A stretch of 64,000 bases of DNA from Serratia nematodiphila DZ0503SBS1 (GTDB lineage: Bacteria > Pseudomonadota > Gammaproteobacteria > Enterobacterales > Enterobacteriaceae). This document shows positions 40,047 through 51,845 of the stretch, in pieces (position 1 is the first letter of the stretch; every line of letters begins with the position of its first letter). The notes under the pieces were generated by a model. That model did no database searches and was not told where the DNA came from. It saw only the letters and a program-made list of their open reading frames with translations. The stretch is from positions 310,001 to 374,000 of the forward strand of contig NZ_JPUX01000001.1 in NCBI RefSeq assembly GCF_000738675.1, given 5' to 3'. The translations under genes were made by a program, and so were the position numbers.

Positions 40047-41099
40047 ATGAATCCAGAAACAACGTCTGACAAGCATACCCCGGCGGTGGATAACGAACTC
40101 GATATCCGCGGCCTGTGCTGCACCCTGTGGCGCGGCAAACCGTGGATTATCGGCATTGCGGTGCTGTTCGCGGCGGTCGCGCTGATCGTTTCTTACCTGG
40201 TTAAGCAAGAGTGGAGCGCGACCGCAATCACCGACAAACCCACGGTGAATGCGCTGGGCGGTTACTATTCCCAGCAGCAGTTCCTGCGCAACCTGGACGT
40301 GCGCACGTTGCCGGCGACGGCCGGCGATCAGCCGAGCATCGCGGATGAAGCGTACAATGAGTTCATCATGCAGCTGGCGGCTTACGACACGCGTCGCGAT
40401 TTCTGGCTGCAGAGCGATTACTACAAACAGCGCCAGGAAGGGGATGCCCGCGCCGATGCGGCATTGCTCGACGAGCTGATCAATAACATTCTGTTCACGC
40501 CGCGCGACGACAAAAAAGTCCCGAACGATGGCGTGAAGCTGACGGCGGAAACCGCCGCAGACGCCAACCGCCTGCTGCGTCAATACGTGGCCTTCGCCAG
40601 CCACCGCGCTGCTCTGCATCTGAACGAAGAGATTCAGGGGGCGTGGGCTGCTCGCACTACCTCGATGAAAGCGCAGGTCAAGCGTCAGGAAGCGGTGGCG
40701 GAGTCGGTTTACAAGCGCGAGCTGAACACCACGCAGCAGGCGTTGAAAATTGCCGAGAGCCAGGGGATCAGCCGCACGCAAACCGACACCCCGGCAGAAC
40801 AGTTGCCGGATTCGGATCTGTTCCTGCTGGGCCGGCCAATGCTGCAGGCGCGTCTGGAAGGCCTGCAGGCCTCCGGCCCGACCTACGATCTGGATTACGA
40901 TCAGAATCGCGCAATGTTGGCGACGCTGAACGTTGGCCCGACGTTGGATGAGAAGTTCCAGACCTATCGTTATTTGCGCACGCCGGAAGAGCCGGTAAAA
41001 CGCGACAGCCCGCGCCGGGTATTCTGGCTGATTCTGTGGGGCGCGATGGGCGCTTTGGTTGGCGCGGGTGTTGCCTTGGCGCGTCGGCCGCGTAGTTAA
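40047..41099 (+). CDS. wzzE: ECA chain-length regulator WzzE
   Basis: A 350-residue polysaccharide co-polymerase that sets the modal chain length of ECA made by WzyE. One transmembrane helix lies at each end (about 35-55 and 320-345), with a long periplasmic, mostly helical domain between them. The Wzz signature near the second helix reads YRYLRTPEEPVKRDSPRR. The N-terminal motif ELDIRGLCCTLWRGK matches the E. coli protein (348 aa). Starts at TTG 40038, GTG 40044 and ATG 40047 are all in frame; the ATG is chosen. Confidence 0.94.
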   Translation: MNPETTSDKHTPAVDNELDIRGLCCTLWRGKPWIIGIAVLFAAVALIVSYLVKQEWSATAITDKPTVNALGGYYSQQQFLRNLDVRTLPATAGDQPSIADEAYNEFIMQLAAYDTRRDFWLQSDYYKQRQEGDARADAALLDELINNILFTPRDDKKVPNDGVKLTAETAADANRLLRQYVAFASHRAALHLNEEIQGAWAARTTSMKAQVKRQEAVAESVYKRELNTTQQALKIAESQGISRTQTDTPAEQLPDSDLFLLGRPMLQARLEGLQASGPTYDLDYDQNRAMLATLNVGPTLDEKFQTYRYLRTPEEPVKRDSPRRVFWLILWGAMGALVGAGVALARRPRS

Positions 41100-41185
41100 A
41101 AAATAATATAATAATCTGATGCAGGGCGCGTGAGCGCCCCATTCGCAGGCGGGGCCTGCGATTAACCGACCAAAAGAGATTCGCT

Positions 41186-42316
41186 GTGAAAGTGTTGACT
41201 GTTTTCGGCACCAGACCTGAAGCCATTAAAATGGCACCGCTGGTACATGCACTGGCCCAGGATGAGGCCTTTGAAGCAAGAGTCTGCGTAACGGCACAGC
41301 ATCGTGAGATGTTGGATCAGGTATTGCGGTTGTTCGAGATCACGCCGGATTACGACCTGAACATCATGAAACCCGGCCAGGGGCTAACGGAAATCACCTG
41401 TCGCATCCTGGAAGGGCTGAAAGGAGTGCTGGAAGACTTCAAACCGGACGTGGTGCTGGTGCACGGCGATACCACCACCACGCTGGCGACCAGTCTGGCA
41501 GCGTTCTATCAACGCATCCCCGTCGGGCATGTCGAGGCCGGGCTGCGTACCGGCAATCTGTATTCTCCTTGGCCGGAAGAGGCCAACCGCAAACTGACCG
41601 GCCATCTGGCGATGTACCACTTCGCGCCGACCGAGAACTCGCGCCAAAACCTGCTGCGCGAGCTGCTGCCGGACAACCGTATTTTTGTGACCGGCAATAC
41701 GGTGATCGACGCGCTGTTCTGGGTGCGCGATCGCGTGATGAGCGATGCTGCGCTGCGCGCCAGCCTGGCGCAGCGTTACCCGTTCCTCGATGCCGACAAA
41801 AAACTGATTCTGGTCACCGGCCATCGCCGGGAAAGTTTTGGCGGCGGTTTTGAGCGGATTTGCAGTGCGCTGGCGGAGATCGCCCGCAGCCACCCGGAAG
41901 TGCAGGTGGTGTACCCGGTGCATCTCAATCCGAATGTCAGCGAGCCGGTGAATCGCATTTTGAAAGGCATCGACAACGTCATGCTGATCGAGCCGCAGGA
42001 TTATTTGCCGTTTGTCTATTTGATGACCCACGCTTACATGATCCTGACTGACTCCGGCGGCATTCAGGAAGAGGCGCCCTCGTTAGGCAAGCCGGTGCTG
42101 GTGATGCGCGACACCACCGAGCGCCCGGAGGCGGTAGATGCAGGCACGGTGCGCCTGGTCGGCACCGATGTGGCCAAAATTGTTGAAGCGGTGACCCGGC
42201 TGTTGACGGACGAAAGCGAATATCACGCGATGAGCCGGGCGCATAACCCATACGGCGACGGGCATGCCTGTCAGCGTATCCTCGAAGCTTTAAAGAATCA
42301 TCAGGTGACACTATGA
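41186..42316 (+). CDS. wecB: UDP-GlcNAc 2-epimerase (non-hydrolysing) WecB
   Basis: A 376-residue cytoplasmic enzyme that interconverts UDP-GlcNAc and UDP-ManNAc, the first step towards the ManNAcA residue of ECA. The N-terminus [19 protein letters not shown], the [10 protein letters not shown] segment, [19 protein letters not shown], and the C-terminal [22 protein letters not shown] are all family hallmarks of this GT-B fold. The length equals E. coli. It overlaps wecC by four bases (ATGA). Confidence 0.97.
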   Translation: MKVLTVFGTRPEAIKMAPLVHALAQDEAFEARVCVTAQHREMLDQVLRLFEITPDYDLNIMKPGQGLTEITCRILEGLKGVLEDFKPDVVLVHGDTTTTLATSLAAFYQRIPVGHVEAGLRTGNLYSPWPEEANRKLTGHLAMYHFAPTENSRQNLLRELLPDNRIFVTGNTVIDALFWVRDRVMSDAALRASLAQRYPFLDADKKLILVTGHRRESFGGGFERICSALAEIARSHPEVQVVYPVHLNPNVSEPVNRILKGIDNVMLIEPQDYLPFVYLMTHAYMILTDSGGIQEEAPSLGKPVLVMRDTTERPEAVDAGTVRLVGTDVAKIVEAVTRLLTDESEYHAMSRAHNPYGDGHACQRILEALKNHQVTL

Positions 42317-43575
42317 GTTTTGACACTATTTCGGTTATCGGCCTGGGTTATATCGGCTTGCCAACGGCGGCGGCGTTTGCTTCCCGCAAGAAAAAAGTGG
42401 TGGGCGTAGATGTTAACCAACATGCGGTAGATACCATTAACCGCGGCGCGATCCATATCGTCGAACCGGATCTGGACAAAGTGGTCAAGGACGCCGTCGA
42501 CGGCGGTTTCCTGCGGGCGGTGACCAAACCGCTGGCGGCCGATGCGTTCCTGATCGCGGTGCCTACGCCGTTCAAGGGCGATCACGAGCCGGATCTGGCC
42601 TATGTCGAAGCAGCGGCGAAATCGCTGGCGCCGGTGCTGAAAAAAGGCGATCTGGTGATCCTGGAGTCCACCTCGCCGGTGGGCGCCACTGAACAAATGG
42701 CGGACTGGTTGGCGCAGGCGCGCAGCGATCTCAGCTTCCCGCAGCAAGCGGGCGAAGCGGCGGACGTGAATATTGCCTACTGTCCGGAGCGCGTGTTGCC
42801 GGGGCAGGTGATGGTAGAGCTGATTCAAAACGACCGCGTGATCGGCGGCATGACGCCGAAGTGCTCGGAACGAGCCAGCGCGCTGTACAAGATTTTCCTC
42901 GAGGGGGAATGCGTAGTCACCAACTCACGCACTGCCGAGATGTGCAAGCTGACGGAAAACAGCTTCCGCGACGTGAATATCGCCTTTGCCAACGAATTGT
43001 CGTTGATTTGCGCCGAACAGGGGATCAACGTCTGGGAACTGATCCGCCTGGCGAACCGCCATCCGCGGGTGAATATTCTGCAGCCGGGGCCGGGCGTAGG
43101 CGGTCACTGCATCGCCGTCGATCCGTGGTTTATCGTGGCGCAAAACCCGCAGCAGGCGCGTCTGATCCACACCGCACGCCTGGTGAACGACGGCAAACCG
43201 CTGTGGGTGGTCGACCGGGTGAAAGCGGCGGTGGCCGATTGCCTGGCCGCCACCGACAAGCGCGCGTCCGAGGTGAAAATCGCCTGCTTCGGCCTGGCCT
43301 TCAAACCGAATATCGACGATTTGCGTGAAAGCCCGGCGGTGGAAGTGGCGCACCTGATCGCCGAATGGCACGTCGGCGAAACGCTGGCGGTGGAACCGAA
43401 CGTCGAACAGTTGCCGAAGTCGCTGGCGGGCCATGTGACGTTGACGCCAATCGCTGAGGCGTTGCAGCAGGCCGATGTGATTGTGATGTTGGTCGATCAC
43501 CAACAGTTCAAGGCCATCCGGCCGGAAGAGATCAAGCAAAGCTGGGTGGTGGATACCAAGGGAGTCTGGCGTTGA
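42313..43575 (+). CDS. wecC: UDP-N-acetyl-D-mannosamine dehydrogenase WecC
   Basis: A 420-residue enzyme that oxidises UDP-ManNAc to UDP-ManNAcA with NAD. The Rossmann motif [15 protein letters not shown] is at the N-terminus. The UDP-sugar dehydrogenase catalytic segment is [14 protein letters not shown] with the active-site Cys. The central [18 protein letters not shown] and the C-terminal [16 protein letters not shown] segments are conserved. The ATG overlaps the wecB stop, and its own stop overlaps the TTG start of rffG. Confidence 0.97.
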   Translation: MSFDTISVIGLGYIGLPTAAAFASRKKKVVGVDVNQHAVDTINRGAIHIVEPDLDKVVKDAVDGGFLRAVTKPLAADAFLIAVPTPFKGDHEPDLAYVEAAAKSLAPVLKKGDLVILESTSPVGATEQMADWLAQARSDLSFPQQAGEAADVNIAYCPERVLPGQVMVELIQNDRVIGGMTPKCSERASALYKIFLEGECVVTNSRTAEMCKLTENSFRDVNIAFANELSLICAEQGINVWELIRLANRHPRVNILQPGPGVGGHCIAVDPWFIVAQNPQQARLIHTARLVNDGKPLWVVDRVKAAVADCLAATDKRASEVKIACFGLAFKPNIDDLRESPAVEVAHLIAEWHVGETLAVEPNVEQLPKSLAGHVTLTPIAEALQQADVIVMLVDHQQFKAIRPEEIKQSWVVDTKGVWR

Positions 43576-44639
43576 AGCGTATCTTAGTCACCGGCGGCGC
43601 CGGTTTCATTGGTTCCGCAGTGGTGCGGCACATCATCGAGGCCACCGGCGACAGCGTGGTGGTAGTGGATAAGCTGACCTATGCCGGCAACCTCGAGTCG
43701 CTGGCGGTGGTGGCCGACAGCGAGCGCTATGCTTTCGAGCAGGTCGACATCTGCGATCGTGCCGAGCTGGATCGGGTATTTGCCCGCTATCAGCCGGACG
43801 TGGTGATGCACCTGGCGGCGGAAAGCCACGTCGATCGCTCTATCGATGGCCCGGCGGCCTTTATCGAGACCAACGTGGTTGGCACTTACACGATGCTGGA
43901 AGCGGCGCGCCATTACTGGCAGCCGTTGGCGGCGGAGAAGAAGCAGTCTTTCCGTTTCCATCATATCTCCACCGACGAAGTGTACGGCGACCTGCACGGC
44001 ACCGACGATCTGTTCACCGAAACCACGCCATATGCGCCGAGCAGTCCGTATTCCGCCTCCAAGGCGTCGAGCGATCATCTGGTGCGTGCCTGGTTGCGCA
44101 CCTACGGTTTGCCGACCCTCGTGACCAACTGTTCGAACAACTACGGCCCTTATCACTTCCCGGAAAAGTTGATTCCGTTGGTGATCCTGAATGCGGTAGC
44201 CGGCAAACCGCTGCCGGTATACGGCAACGGCGCGCAGGTGCGCGACTGGTTGTATGTCGAGGATCACGCGCGCGCGCTTTATCAGGTCGTGACCGAAGGT
44301 GTGGTAGGCGAAACCTACAATATCGGTGGCCATAACGAACGCAAGAATATTGAAGTGGTGCAGACCATTTGCGATCTGCTGGAAGAACTGGCGCCGAACA
44401 AGCCGCAGGGCGTGGCGCACTACCGCGATCTGATCACTTACGTGAAGGATCGCCCAGGCCACGATATGCGTTACGCCATCGACGCCGGCAAAATCGATCG
44501 CGAGTTGGGCTGGCGGCCGCAGGAAACGTTTGAAAGCGGCATTCGCAAGACGGTCGCCTGGTATTTGGCTAACGAAACCTGGTGGCGCCGGGTGCAAGAC
44601 GGTTCTTATGCCGGCGAGCGTTTGGGGTTGTCAGATTAA
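43572..44639 (+). CDS. rffG: dTDP-glucose 4,6-dehydratase RffG
   Basis: A 355-residue short-chain-dehydrogenase-type enzyme making dTDP-4-keto-6-deoxyglucose, the precursor of the Fuc4NAc residue of ECA. The NAD motif is [11 protein letters not shown], the catalytic [10 protein letters not shown] segment carries Thr-Asp-Glu, and the YSASK motif supplies Tyr and Lys. The start codon is TTG at 43572 overlapping the wecC TGA (TTGA); no ATG or GTG is available before the conserved MKRILVTGG start, so TTG is the only reasonable choice. E. coli RffG has the same length. Confidence 0.96.
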   Translation: MKRILVTGGAGFIGSAVVRHIIEATGDSVVVVDKLTYAGNLESLAVVADSERYAFEQVDICDRAELDRVFARYQPDVVMHLAAESHVDRSIDGPAAFIETNVVGTYTMLEAARHYWQPLAAEKKQSFRFHHISTDEVYGDLHGTDDLFTETTPYAPSSPYSASKASSDHLVRAWLRTYGLPTLVTNCSNNYGPYHFPEKLIPLVILNAVAGKPLPVYGNGAQVRDWLYVEDHARALYQVVTEGVVGETYNIGGHNERKNIEVVQTICDLLEELAPNKPQGVAHYRDLITYVKDRPGHDMRYAIDAGKIDRELGWRPQETFESGIRKTVAWYLANETWWRRVQDGSYAGERLGLSD

Positions 44640-44687
44640 TTTAACGCCGCGTCGCTTTGCGGCGGTGCGGCGGGTTTTGGAGTAAGT

Positions 44688-45569
44688 ATGAAAGGTATTG
44701 TGCTGGCTGGCGGTTCCGGTACGCGTCTGCATCCGATCACGCGCGGCGTGTCCAAGCAACTGCTGCCGATTTATGACAAGCCGATGATCTATTACCCGCT
44801 GTCGGTACTGATGTTGGCGGGGATCCGCGACATTTTGATCATCTCCACCCCGGAAGATCTGCCTTCTTTCAAGCGTCTGTTGGGCAGCGGCGAAGCGTTT
44901 GGCGTCAATCTCAGTTATGCCGAGCAGCCTAACCCCGATGGCCTGGCTCAGGCATTTCTGATTGGCGAAGAATTCTTGGCCGGTGAGCCGAGTTGCCTGG
45001 TGTTGGGCGATAATATTTACTTTGGCCAGGGGTTCAGCCCCAAGCTGAGAAGCGTTGCGGCGCGCACCGCCGGTGCCACTGTATTTGGCTATCAGGTGAT
45101 GGATCCCGAGCGTTTCGGCGTGGTGGAGTTTGACGACCACTTCCGCGCGCTGTCGATCGAAGAAAAGCCGGTTAAACCGAAGTCCAATTGGGCGGTGACC
45201 GGATTATATTTTTATGATGCTCAGGTGGTGGAGTTCGCCAAGCAGATCAAGCCGTCAGCTCGGGGAGAATTGGAGATCACCAGCATCAACCAGATGTATC
45301 TGGAGCGTGGCGAGCTGACCGTCGAGCTGCTGGGGCGCGGTTTTGCCTGGCTGGACACCGGGACTCACGACAGCCTGCTGGAAGCCAGTAGCTTCGTGCA
45401 AACGGTCGAGAAACGTCAGGGCTTTAAAATCGCCTGTCTTGAAGAGATCGCCTGGCGCAATGGCTGGCTGGATGATGAGGGCGTGAAACGCGCGGCTCAG
45501 ACGCTGGCCAAAACAGGTTACGGCAAATACTTACTGGATTTATTGCATGCGCGTCCACGCCAGTATTGA
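44688..45569 (+). CDS. rffH: Glucose-1-phosphate thymidylyltransferase RffH
   Basis: A 293-residue nucleotidyltransferase that forms dTDP-glucose from glucose-1-phosphate and dTTP for ECA (RmlA family). The N-terminal signature [20 protein letters not shown], the Mg-binding [12 protein letters not shown], and [21 protein letters not shown] are intact. It starts 48 bases after rffG with AGTAAG before the ATG. Its 3' end overlaps wecD by 23 bases. Confidence 0.96.
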   Translation: MKGIVLAGGSGTRLHPITRGVSKQLLPIYDKPMIYYPLSVLMLAGIRDILIISTPEDLPSFKRLLGSGEAFGVNLSYAEQPNPDGLAQAFLIGEEFLAGEPSCLVLGDNIYFGQGFSPKLRSVAARTAGATVFGYQVMDPERFGVVEFDDHFRALSIEEKPVKPKSNWAVTGLYFYDAQVVEFAKQIKPSARGELEITSINQMYLERGELTVELLGRGFAWLDTGTHDSLLEASSFVQTVEKRQGFKIACLEEIAWRNGWLDDEGVKRAAQTLAKTGYGKYLLDLLHARPRQY

Positions 45570-46275
45570 ACCGCTGAATTGGGAGAGCGACTTCTTCCAA
45601 TTGAAAAGCGCCAAGTTGCATTTCGATGACTCTGCGGCCCCCGTCAGCCACGCTGATTTGGACGCTTATGCGTTGGTGCAGGCTAAAATTCCCGCTTACC
45701 GATTGGAGTGGGCCGATGCACTGTCGGCGCTGGGCTTCCAGCTGGTCGAAGGCGAAGTGGATCTGGCCGTGAACATTGCAACTGGACGCGAGACGGTCGA
45801 TACCGCTGCGGCCGGGGTGCGCATGGCCGTGCCTGAGGACATCCCGTCGTTGCGGGCTGCCGCCGGTGACGTGTTCGCCGCCAGCCGATTTCGCGCACCG
45901 TGGTACGAGCGCACCGATAGCGGGCGATTCTATGCGGCCTGGATCGAAAAAGCGGTGCTGGGCACCTTCGATCATCAATGCTTGCTGGTATTGGGTAACC
46001 AGGGGCAACCTGAAGGCTTTGTCAGCCTGCGCGACATTGGCGGCCAGGAAATGCGTATCGGCTTGCTGGCGGCCTACCCCGGCGCATCCGGCCGGGGGAT
46101 TGGTTCCAGGCTGATGGCGGCGGCGATCGCCGAATGCCGGCGGCAGGGGATGCAGCGCCTACGGGTCGCGACCCAGATAGGCAATATCACCGCATTACGA
46201 CTCTATCAACGACAGGGTGCCGTGATTGAAAGCACCGCGTACTGGTTATACAGAGGTAGACATGATTCCATTTAA
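45547..46275 (+). CDS. wecD: dTDP-4-amino-4,6-dideoxygalactose N-acetyltransferase WecD
   Basis: A 242-residue GNAT-family acetyltransferase (224 in E. coli, also called RffC) that acetylates dTDP-Fuc4N with acetyl-CoA. The N-terminus ([17 protein letters not shown]) matches E. coli. The middle [18 protein letters not shown] and FDHQCLLVL segments are conserved. The acetyl-CoA loop reads [15 protein letters not shown], and the C-terminus ends [15 protein letters not shown]. It is slightly longer than the E. coli form because of a few more residues in the acyl-CoA region and tail. It overlaps rffH upstream and wecE downstream. Confidence 0.93.
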   Translation: MRVHASIEPLNWESDFFQLKSAKLHFDDSAAPVSHADLDAYALVQAKIPAYRLEWADALSALGFQLVEGEVDLAVNIATGRETVDTAAAGVRMAVPEDIPSLRAAAGDVFAASRFRAPWYERTDSGRFYAAWIEKAVLGTFDHQCLLVLGNQGQPEGFVSLRDIGGQEMRIGLLAAYPGASGRGIGSRLMAAAIAECRRQGMQRLRVATQIGNITALRLYQRQGAVIESTAYWLYRGRHDSI

Positions 46276-47392
46276 CGCACCACCGGTTGTTGGCACTGAA
46301 CTGGAATATATGCAGGCTGCCATGGGCAGCGGCAAGTTGTGCGGCGACGGCGGTTTTACCCGTCGCTGCCAGCAGTGGATGGAACAGCATTTCGGCAGCG
46401 CGAAAGTGCTGTTGACGCCTTCCTGCACCGCGTCGTTGGAAATGGCCGCCATCCTGCTGGATATTCAGCCGGGCGACGAAGTGATCATGCCGAGCTTTAC
46501 CTTCGTTTCAACCGCCAACGCTTTTGTGCTGCGCGGCGCCAAAGTGGTGTTCGTCGATCTGCGTCCGGACACCATGAACATCGACGAAACCAAAATTGAA
46601 GCGGCGATTACCGATAAAACCCGCGCGATCGTGCCGGTGCACTACGCCGGCGTCGCCTGCGAGATGGATACCATCATGGCACTGGCGAAGAAATATAACC
46701 TGTTCGTGGTTGAAGATGCCGCGCAGGGCGTGATGTCGACCTACAAAGGCAAGGCATTGGGCACCATCGGCCATATCGGCTGCTTCAGCTTCCATGAAAC
46801 CAAAAACTATACCGCCGGCGGCGAAGGCGGCGCGACGCTGGTGAACGATCCGGCCCTGATCGATCGGGCGGAAGTCATCCGCGAGAAAGGCACCAACCGC
46901 AGCCAGTTCTTCCGTGGCCAGGTCGACAAATATACCTGGCGCGACATCGGCTCCAGCTACTTGATGTCTGACCTGCAGGCCGCCTACTTGTGGGGTCAGC
47001 TGGAAGTGGCAGAGCGCATCAACCAGCGCCGCCTGTCGCTGTGGCAGAAGTACTACGACAGTTTCCTGCCGTTGGTTCGGTCAGGCCGTATCGAGTTGCC
47101 GAGCATTCCGGCGGACTGCGTGCATAACGCGCACATGTTCTATATCAAGTTGCGCGATATCGAAGAGCGCACGGCCTTTATCGACTACCTGAAGGAAGCC
47201 GAAATCATGGCTGTGTTCCACTATATCCCGCTGCATGACTGCCCGGCCGGCGAACAGTTTGGCCGCTTTGCCGGCGAAGACCGTTACACCACGCAGGAAA
47301 GTGCGCGTCTGGTGCGTTTGCCGCTGTTCTACAATATGTCCGATGTCAATCAGCGTACGGTAATCAATACCATCCTGAGCTTCTTCGCCTGA
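46262..47392 (+). CDS. wecE: dTDP-4-oxo-6-deoxyglucose transaminase WecE
   Basis: A 376-residue PLP-dependent DegT/DnrJ/EryC1-type aminotransferase that makes dTDP-Fuc4N (also called RffA). The start is ATG at 46262 ([14 protein letters not shown]), matching E. coli exactly in length; the frame extends 12 codons upstream inside wecD. The PLP lysine lies in CFSFHETKNYTAGGEGG, and VVEDAAQGVMSTYKG supplies the Asp that binds the cofactor ring. It ends two bases before wzxE. Confidence 0.97.
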   Translation: MIPFNAPPVVGTELEYMQAAMGSGKLCGDGGFTRRCQQWMEQHFGSAKVLLTPSCTASLEMAAILLDIQPGDEVIMPSFTFVSTANAFVLRGAKVVFVDLRPDTMNIDETKIEAAITDKTRAIVPVHYAGVACEMDTIMALAKKYNLFVVEDAAQGVMSTYKGKALGTIGHIGCFSFHETKNYTAGGEGGATLVNDPALIDRAEVIREKGTNRSQFFRGQVDKYTWRDIGSSYLMSDLQAAYLWGQLEVAERINQRRLSLWQKYYDSFLPLVRSGRIELPSIPADCVHNAHMFYIKLRDIEERTAFIDYLKEAEIMAVFHYIPLHDCPAGEQFGRFAGEDRYTTQESARLVRLPLFYNMSDVNQRTVINTILSFFA

Positions 47393-47393
47393 T

Positions 47394-48644
47394 ATGTCGT
47401 TGGCAAAAGCGTCGATATGGACCGCCGGTTCCACGCTGATCAAAATTGGCGTGGGACTATTAGTGGTGAAACTGCTGGCGGTGGCGTTTGGCCCCAGCGG
47501 CGTGGGGCAGGCGGGTAACTTTCGCCAGTTGATCACCGTGCTGGGCGTGCTGTCCGGCGCGGGCATTTTTAACGGCATCACCAAATACGTGGCGGAGTAC
47601 CACCAGGACTCGCAGCGTCTGCGTCTGGCGGTCGGCACCGCGTCGAGCATCGTGCTGGGCTTTTCGACCTTGCTGGCGCTGGTGTTTTTGTTCGCCGCCG
47701 AGCCGATCAGCGTCGGGCTGTTCGGGCATGCCGATTACGTCGGCGTGGTGCGCGCCGTCGCCTTCATTCAGATGGGCATCGCCTACGCCAACCTGTTCAT
47801 GGCGGTGCTGAAAGGTTATCGCGACGCGATGGGCAACGCGCTGGCGGTGATCGGCGGCAGCCTGATCGGCGTGGTGGCTTATTATCTGTGCTTCAAGCTG
47901 GGCGGCTATGAAGGCGCGCTGGCAGGGCTGGCGTTGGTGCCGGCGTTAGTGGTGTTGCCGGCCGGGCTGATGCTGTGGCGGCGCAAAACGTTGCCGCTGC
48001 GCTACCTGGCTCCGCGCTGGGACAACGGGGTGGCCGGCAACCTCGGCAAATTCACCCTCATGGCGTTGATCACCTCGGTGACGCTGCCGGTGGCCTACGT
48101 GATGATGCGTAACCTGTTGGCCGCGCATTACGGTTGGGATGAGGTGGGGATCTGGCAAGGCGTCAGCAGCATTTCCGATGCCTATCTGCAGTTTATCACC
48201 GCCTCGTTTACCGTCTATCTGCTGCCGACGCTGTCGCGGTTGACGGACAAGGGCGCCATCTCGCGGGAGATCGTGCGCTCGCTGAAATTCGTGCTGCCGG
48301 CGGTAGCGGCGGCGAGCTTTACGGTGTGGTTGCTGCGTGATTTCGCCATCTGGCTGCTGTTCTCGGACAAGTTCGTCGCCATGCGCGATCTGTTTGCCTG
48401 GCAGCTGGTGGGCGACGTGCTGAAAGTCGGGGCCTATGTGTTCGGCTATTTGGTGATCGCCAAAGCGTCGCTGCGCTTTTATATCCTGACGGAAGTCAGC
48501 CAGTTTCTGCTGTTGACGCTGTTCTCGCACTGGCTGATCCCGCTGCGCGGCGCGCTGGGGGCGGCTCAGGCCTATATGGCAACCTACATCGTGTATTTCG
48601 CGCTCTGTAGCTGCGTGTTTCTTATTTATCGTAGACGAGTATGA
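47394..48644 (+). CDS. wzxE: ECA lipid III flippase WzxE
   Basis: A 416-residue polytopic protein (MOP superfamily, about 12 membrane segments) that flips undecaprenyl-PP-GlcNAc-ManNAcA-Fuc4NAc to the periplasm. The N-terminus [19 protein letters not shown] and the [14 protein letters not shown] segment are typical. The length equals E. coli. It follows wecE after one base and overlaps wecF by four bases. Confidence 0.95.
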   Translation: MSLAKASIWTAGSTLIKIGVGLLVVKLLAVAFGPSGVGQAGNFRQLITVLGVLSGAGIFNGITKYVAEYHQDSQRLRLAVGTASSIVLGFSTLLALVFLFAAEPISVGLFGHADYVGVVRAVAFIQMGIAYANLFMAVLKGYRDAMGNALAVIGGSLIGVVAYYLCFKLGGYEGALAGLALVPALVVLPAGLMLWRRKTLPLRYLAPRWDNGVAGNLGKFTLMALITSVTLPVAYVMMRNLLAAHYGWDEVGIWQGVSSISDAYLQFITASFTVYLLPTLSRLTDKGAISREIVRSLKFVLPAVAAASFTVWLLRDFAIWLLFSDKFVAMRDLFAWQLVGDVLKVGAYVFGYLVIAKASLRFYILTEVSQFLLLTLFSHWLIPLRGALGAAQAYMATYIVYFALCSCVFLIYRRRV

Positions 48645-49726
48645 CCACACTGATTCACGTTCTGGGATCCGATATCCCGCATCATAACCAGACGGTGCTG
48701 CGCTTCTTTAACGACGTGCTGGCGCCGCGTTTGCCGGCTGAGCAGACGCGGCATTTTATGGTGGCGGCCAAGGATGTGGCGGCACTGGGGGATTTCCCCG
48801 CCCTGAACATTGAGCCTTACGCCGACAAGAAGAGCCTGGCGGCGGCGGTGATCGCCCGCGCCCAGGCCGATCGCGATGCGCGCTTCTTCCTGCACGGTCA
48901 GTTCAATCCGGGGCTGTGGCTGGCGCTGCTGAGCGGCAAGATCAAGGCACGTCAGGTCAGTTGGCATATTTGGGGCGCCGATCTGTACGAAGACGCCACC
49001 AGCTGGAAATTTCGGCTGTTTTACCTGCTGCGCCGCATTGCGCAGGGGCGAGTGGGGAACGTGTTCGCCACCCGCGGCGACGTGATCCACTATCAGCAGC
49101 GCCATGCGCGGGTGCCGGCCTCGTTGTTGTACTTCCCGACGCGGATGGATCCGGCGCTGACCGACGTTCACGTCGAGAAAAATCTGGCCGGGCCGATGAC
49201 AATTCTGGTGGGCAACTCCGGCGATCGCAGCAACCGGCATATCGAAGCGCTGCAGGCGATCCATCAGCAGTTCGGCGCCGACGTGCGCGTGATCCTGCCG
49301 ATGGGCTATCCGGCCAATAACGACGCCTACATCGAGCAGGTGCGCGCCGCCGGATTGCCGCTATTCGGCGAGAAAAATCTGCAGCTGCTCACGCAGCAGG
49401 TGGCGTTTGAGGACTACCTCAACATCCTGCGCGCCTGCGATCTCGGCTATTTCATTTTCAATCGCCAGCAGGGGATAGGCACCCTGTGCCTGCTGATTCA
49501 GTTCGGCGTGCCTTTCGTGCTCAGCCGGCAAAACCCGTTCTGGCAGGATTTGGCGGAGCAGCACCTGCCGGTGCTGTTCTACGGCGACTCGCTCGACGAG
49601 GCGGTGGTGCGCGAAGCGCAGCGCCAGCTGGCGGCGGTGGACAAGCAGACGATCGCCTTCTTTAATCCGAACTATGTCGACGGCTGGCAGCAAGCCCTGG
49701 CGCTGGCGGCAGGAGAGCACTCATGA
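48641..49726 (+). CDS. wecF: TDP-Fuc4NAc:lipid II transferase WecF
   Basis: A 361-residue glycosyltransferase (359 in E. coli, also RffT, family GT56) that adds Fuc4NAc to lipid II, completing the ECA trisaccharide. Conserved segments include [41 protein letters not shown] and [15 protein letters not shown]. There are no transmembrane segments; it acts at the cytoplasmic face. Both ends overlap their neighbours by four bases. Confidence 0.95.
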   Translation: MTTLIHVLGSDIPHHNQTVLRFFNDVLAPRLPAEQTRHFMVAAKDVAALGDFPALNIEPYADKKSLAAAVIARAQADRDARFFLHGQFNPGLWLALLSGKIKARQVSWHIWGADLYEDATSWKFRLFYLLRRIAQGRVGNVFATRGDVIHYQQRHARVPASLLYFPTRMDPALTDVHVEKNLAGPMTILVGNSGDRSNRHIEALQAIHQQFGADVRVILPMGYPANNDAYIEQVRAAGLPLFGEKNLQLLTQQVAFEDYLNILRACDLGYFIFNRQQGIGTLCLLIQFGVPFVLSRQNPFWQDLAEQHLPVLFYGDSLDEAVVREAQRQLAAVDKQTIAFFNPNYVDGWQQALALAAGEHS

Positions 49727-51090
49727 CGTTGGCGCAATTCGGCGGCCTGTTCGTCGTCTACCTGGTCAGCCTGACGTTTATTCTGACGCTGACCTACCAG
49801 GAGTTTCGGCGCGTGCGCTTTAACTTCAACGTCTTCTTCTCGCTGCTGTATTTGCTGACGTTTTATTTCGGCTTCCCGCTGACCTGTCTGCTGGTGTTTC
49901 AGTTTGACGTCGAGGTGGTGCCGGTGGAGTTTCTGCTGTACGCCTTGCTGTCGGCGACGGCGTTTTACGCCATCTATTACGTCACCTACAAGACCCGGCT
50001 GCGCAAGCGCCGCTCTCAGCCGCGCGCGGCGCTGTTCACCATGAACCGGGTGGAAACCCATATGACCTGGGTGCTGCTGGCGCTGGTGGCGATCGGGACC
50101 GTGGGGATTTTCTTCATGCAGAACGGCTTCCTGCTGTTCAAGCTCAATTCCTACAGCCAGATCTTCTCCAGCGACGTGTCCGGCGTGGCGCTCAAACGGT
50201 TCTTCTACTTCTTCATTCCGGCGATGCTGGTGGTCTATTTCCTGCGGCAGGATCTGCGCGCCTGGTTCTTGTTCCTGGTGGCGACGGTGGCGTTCGGCAT
50301 TTTGACCTACGTGATCGTCGGCGGCACCCGCGCCAATATCATCATCGCCTTCGCGCTGTTCCTGTTTATCGGCATCGTGCGCGGCTGGATCACGCTGTGG
50401 ATGTTGGCGGCGGCGGGCATATTCGGCGTGGTCGGCATGTTCTGGCTGGCGTTGAAGCGCTATAGCCTGGACGTCAGCGGCGCGGAAGCGTTTTATACCT
50501 TCCTCTATCTGACCCGAGACACCTTCTCGCCGTGGGAAAACCTGGCGCTGCTGCTGCAAAATTACGACAAGATCGATTTCCAGGGCCTGGCGCCGATCTT
50601 GCGTGATTTCTACGTCTTTATCCCAACGTGGCTATGGCCGGGCCGGCCGGACGTGGTGCTGAACTCGGCCAACTATTTCACCTGGGAAGTGCTGAACAAC
50701 CACTCCGGGCTGGCGATATCCCCGACGCTGATCGGTTCGCTGGTGGTGATGGGCGGCGCGCTGTTTATCCCGCTCGGTGCGATTCTGGTGGGCATGATCA
50801 TCAAGTGGTTCGACTGGCTGTATGAGTTGGGCAAAACCGAACCGAACCGCTATAAGGCGGCTATCCTGCAAGGATTCTGCTTCGGTGCGGTGTTCAACAT
50901 GATTGTATTGGCGCGCGAAGGGGTGGACTCATTCGTTTCGCGCGTGGTGTTCTTCTGCATTATTTTCGGCGCCTGTCTGGTGCTGGCGAAGTTGCTGTAT
51001 TGGCTGTTCGATACCGCCGGGCTCATCAAGGCCAGAGTGACGCGCGCCCGCGCGCTGGCCTCTCCCCCACGGGCGGACGGTCTTTTGTAA
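49723..51090 (+). CDS. wzyE: ECA polymerase WzyE
   Basis: A 455-residue inner-membrane protein (450 in E. coli) with about 11 hydrophobic segments; it polymerises ECA repeat units in the periplasm under WzzE control. Conserved parts include [15 protein letters not shown] cytoplasmic loops, [38 protein letters not shown] and [19 protein letters not shown]. The low sequence similarity typical of Wzy families is offset by the synteny and by these WzyE-specific segments. Confidence 0.94.
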   Translation: MTLAQFGGLFVVYLVSLTFILTLTYQEFRRVRFNFNVFFSLLYLLTFYFGFPLTCLLVFQFDVEVVPVEFLLYALLSATAFYAIYYVTYKTRLRKRRSQPRAALFTMNRVETHMTWVLLALVAIGTVGIFFMQNGFLLFKLNSYSQIFSSDVSGVALKRFFYFFIPAMLVVYFLRQDLRAWFLFLVATVAFGILTYVIVGGTRANIIIAFALFLFIGIVRGWITLWMLAAAGIFGVVGMFWLALKRYSLDVSGAEAFYTFLYLTRDTFSPWENLALLLQNYDKIDFQGLAPILRDFYVFIPTWLWPGRPDVVLNSANYFTWEVLNNHSGLAISPTLIGSLVVMGGALFIPLGAILVGMIIKWFDWLYELGKTEPNRYKAAILQGFCFGAVFNMIVLAREGVDSFVSRVVFFCIIFGACLVLAKLLYWLFDTAGLIKARVTRARALASPPRADGLL

Positions 51091-51104
51091 GGGTAATGAC
51101 GACG

Positions 51105-51845
51105 ATGGAAACAAAGATTTCGGTGCCGCAGTATGAGCTGCGCGGTTTCAGCCTGTGGGGCTTTCGCGATATGGCGCACTGTATGGACTTTCTGTTCGAC
51201 GGCGGCCGGGTCAAACAGGGCACGTTGGTGGCCATGAATGCGGAAAAGATCCTGAAGGCGGAAGAGGACCCGGCGCTGCATGCGTTGCTGGATGAAGCGG
51301 AGTACAAGTACGCCGACGGCATCAGCATGGTGCGCTCGATTCGCCGCAAATACCCGGCGGCGGACGTTTCGCGCGTCGCGGGCGCCGATCTTTGGGAAGC
51401 CTTGATGCAGCGTGCCGGCCGTGAAGGCACGCCGGTCTTCCTGATCGGCGGCAAGCCGGAGGTGCTGGCGGAAACCGAACGGAAGCTGCGCAGCCAGTGG
51501 AACGTTAACCTGGTGGGCAGCCAGGACGGCTATTTCAAACCGGAGCAGCGAGAGGCGCTATTCGAGCGTATTCGCGCCAGCGGCGCCGCCATCGTGACGG
51601 TGGCGATGGGATCGCCGAAGCAGGAGATCCTGATGCGCGACTGCCGCAAGGTGCATCCGCAGGCGCTGTATATGGGCGTGGGCGGCACCTACGACGTGTT
51701 TACCGGCCACGTGAAGCGTGCGCCCAAGGTGTGGCAGAACCTCGGTCTGGAGTGGCTCTACCGCCTGCTCAGCCAGCCCAGCCGCATCGGCCGGCAGCTG
51801 AAGCTGTTGAAGTTTGTCGGCTACTACTACAGCGGCAAAATGTAA
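51105..51845 (+). CDS. wecG: UDP-ManNAcA:lipid I transferase WecG
   Basis: A 246-residue WecG/TagA/CpsF-family (GT26) glycosyltransferase that adds ManNAcA to lipid I to give lipid II. Conserved segments are [54 protein letters not shown], and [32 protein letters not shown] also fits the family. Two ATGs are possible, 51096 and 51105; the second gives the E. coli length and a better distance to AAGGG. It is the last ECA gene. Confidence 0.94.
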   Translation: METKISVPQYELRGFSLWGFRDMAHCMDFLFDGGRVKQGTLVAMNAEKILKAEEDPALHALLDEAEYKYADGISMVRSIRRKYPAADVSRVAGADLWEALMQRAGREGTPVFLIGGKPEVLAETERKLRSQWNVNLVGSQDGYFKPEQREALFERIRASGAAIVTVAMGSPKQEILMRDCRKVHPQALYMGVGGTYDVFTGHVKRAPKVWQNLGLEWLYRLLSQPSRIGRQLKLLKFVGYYYSGKM

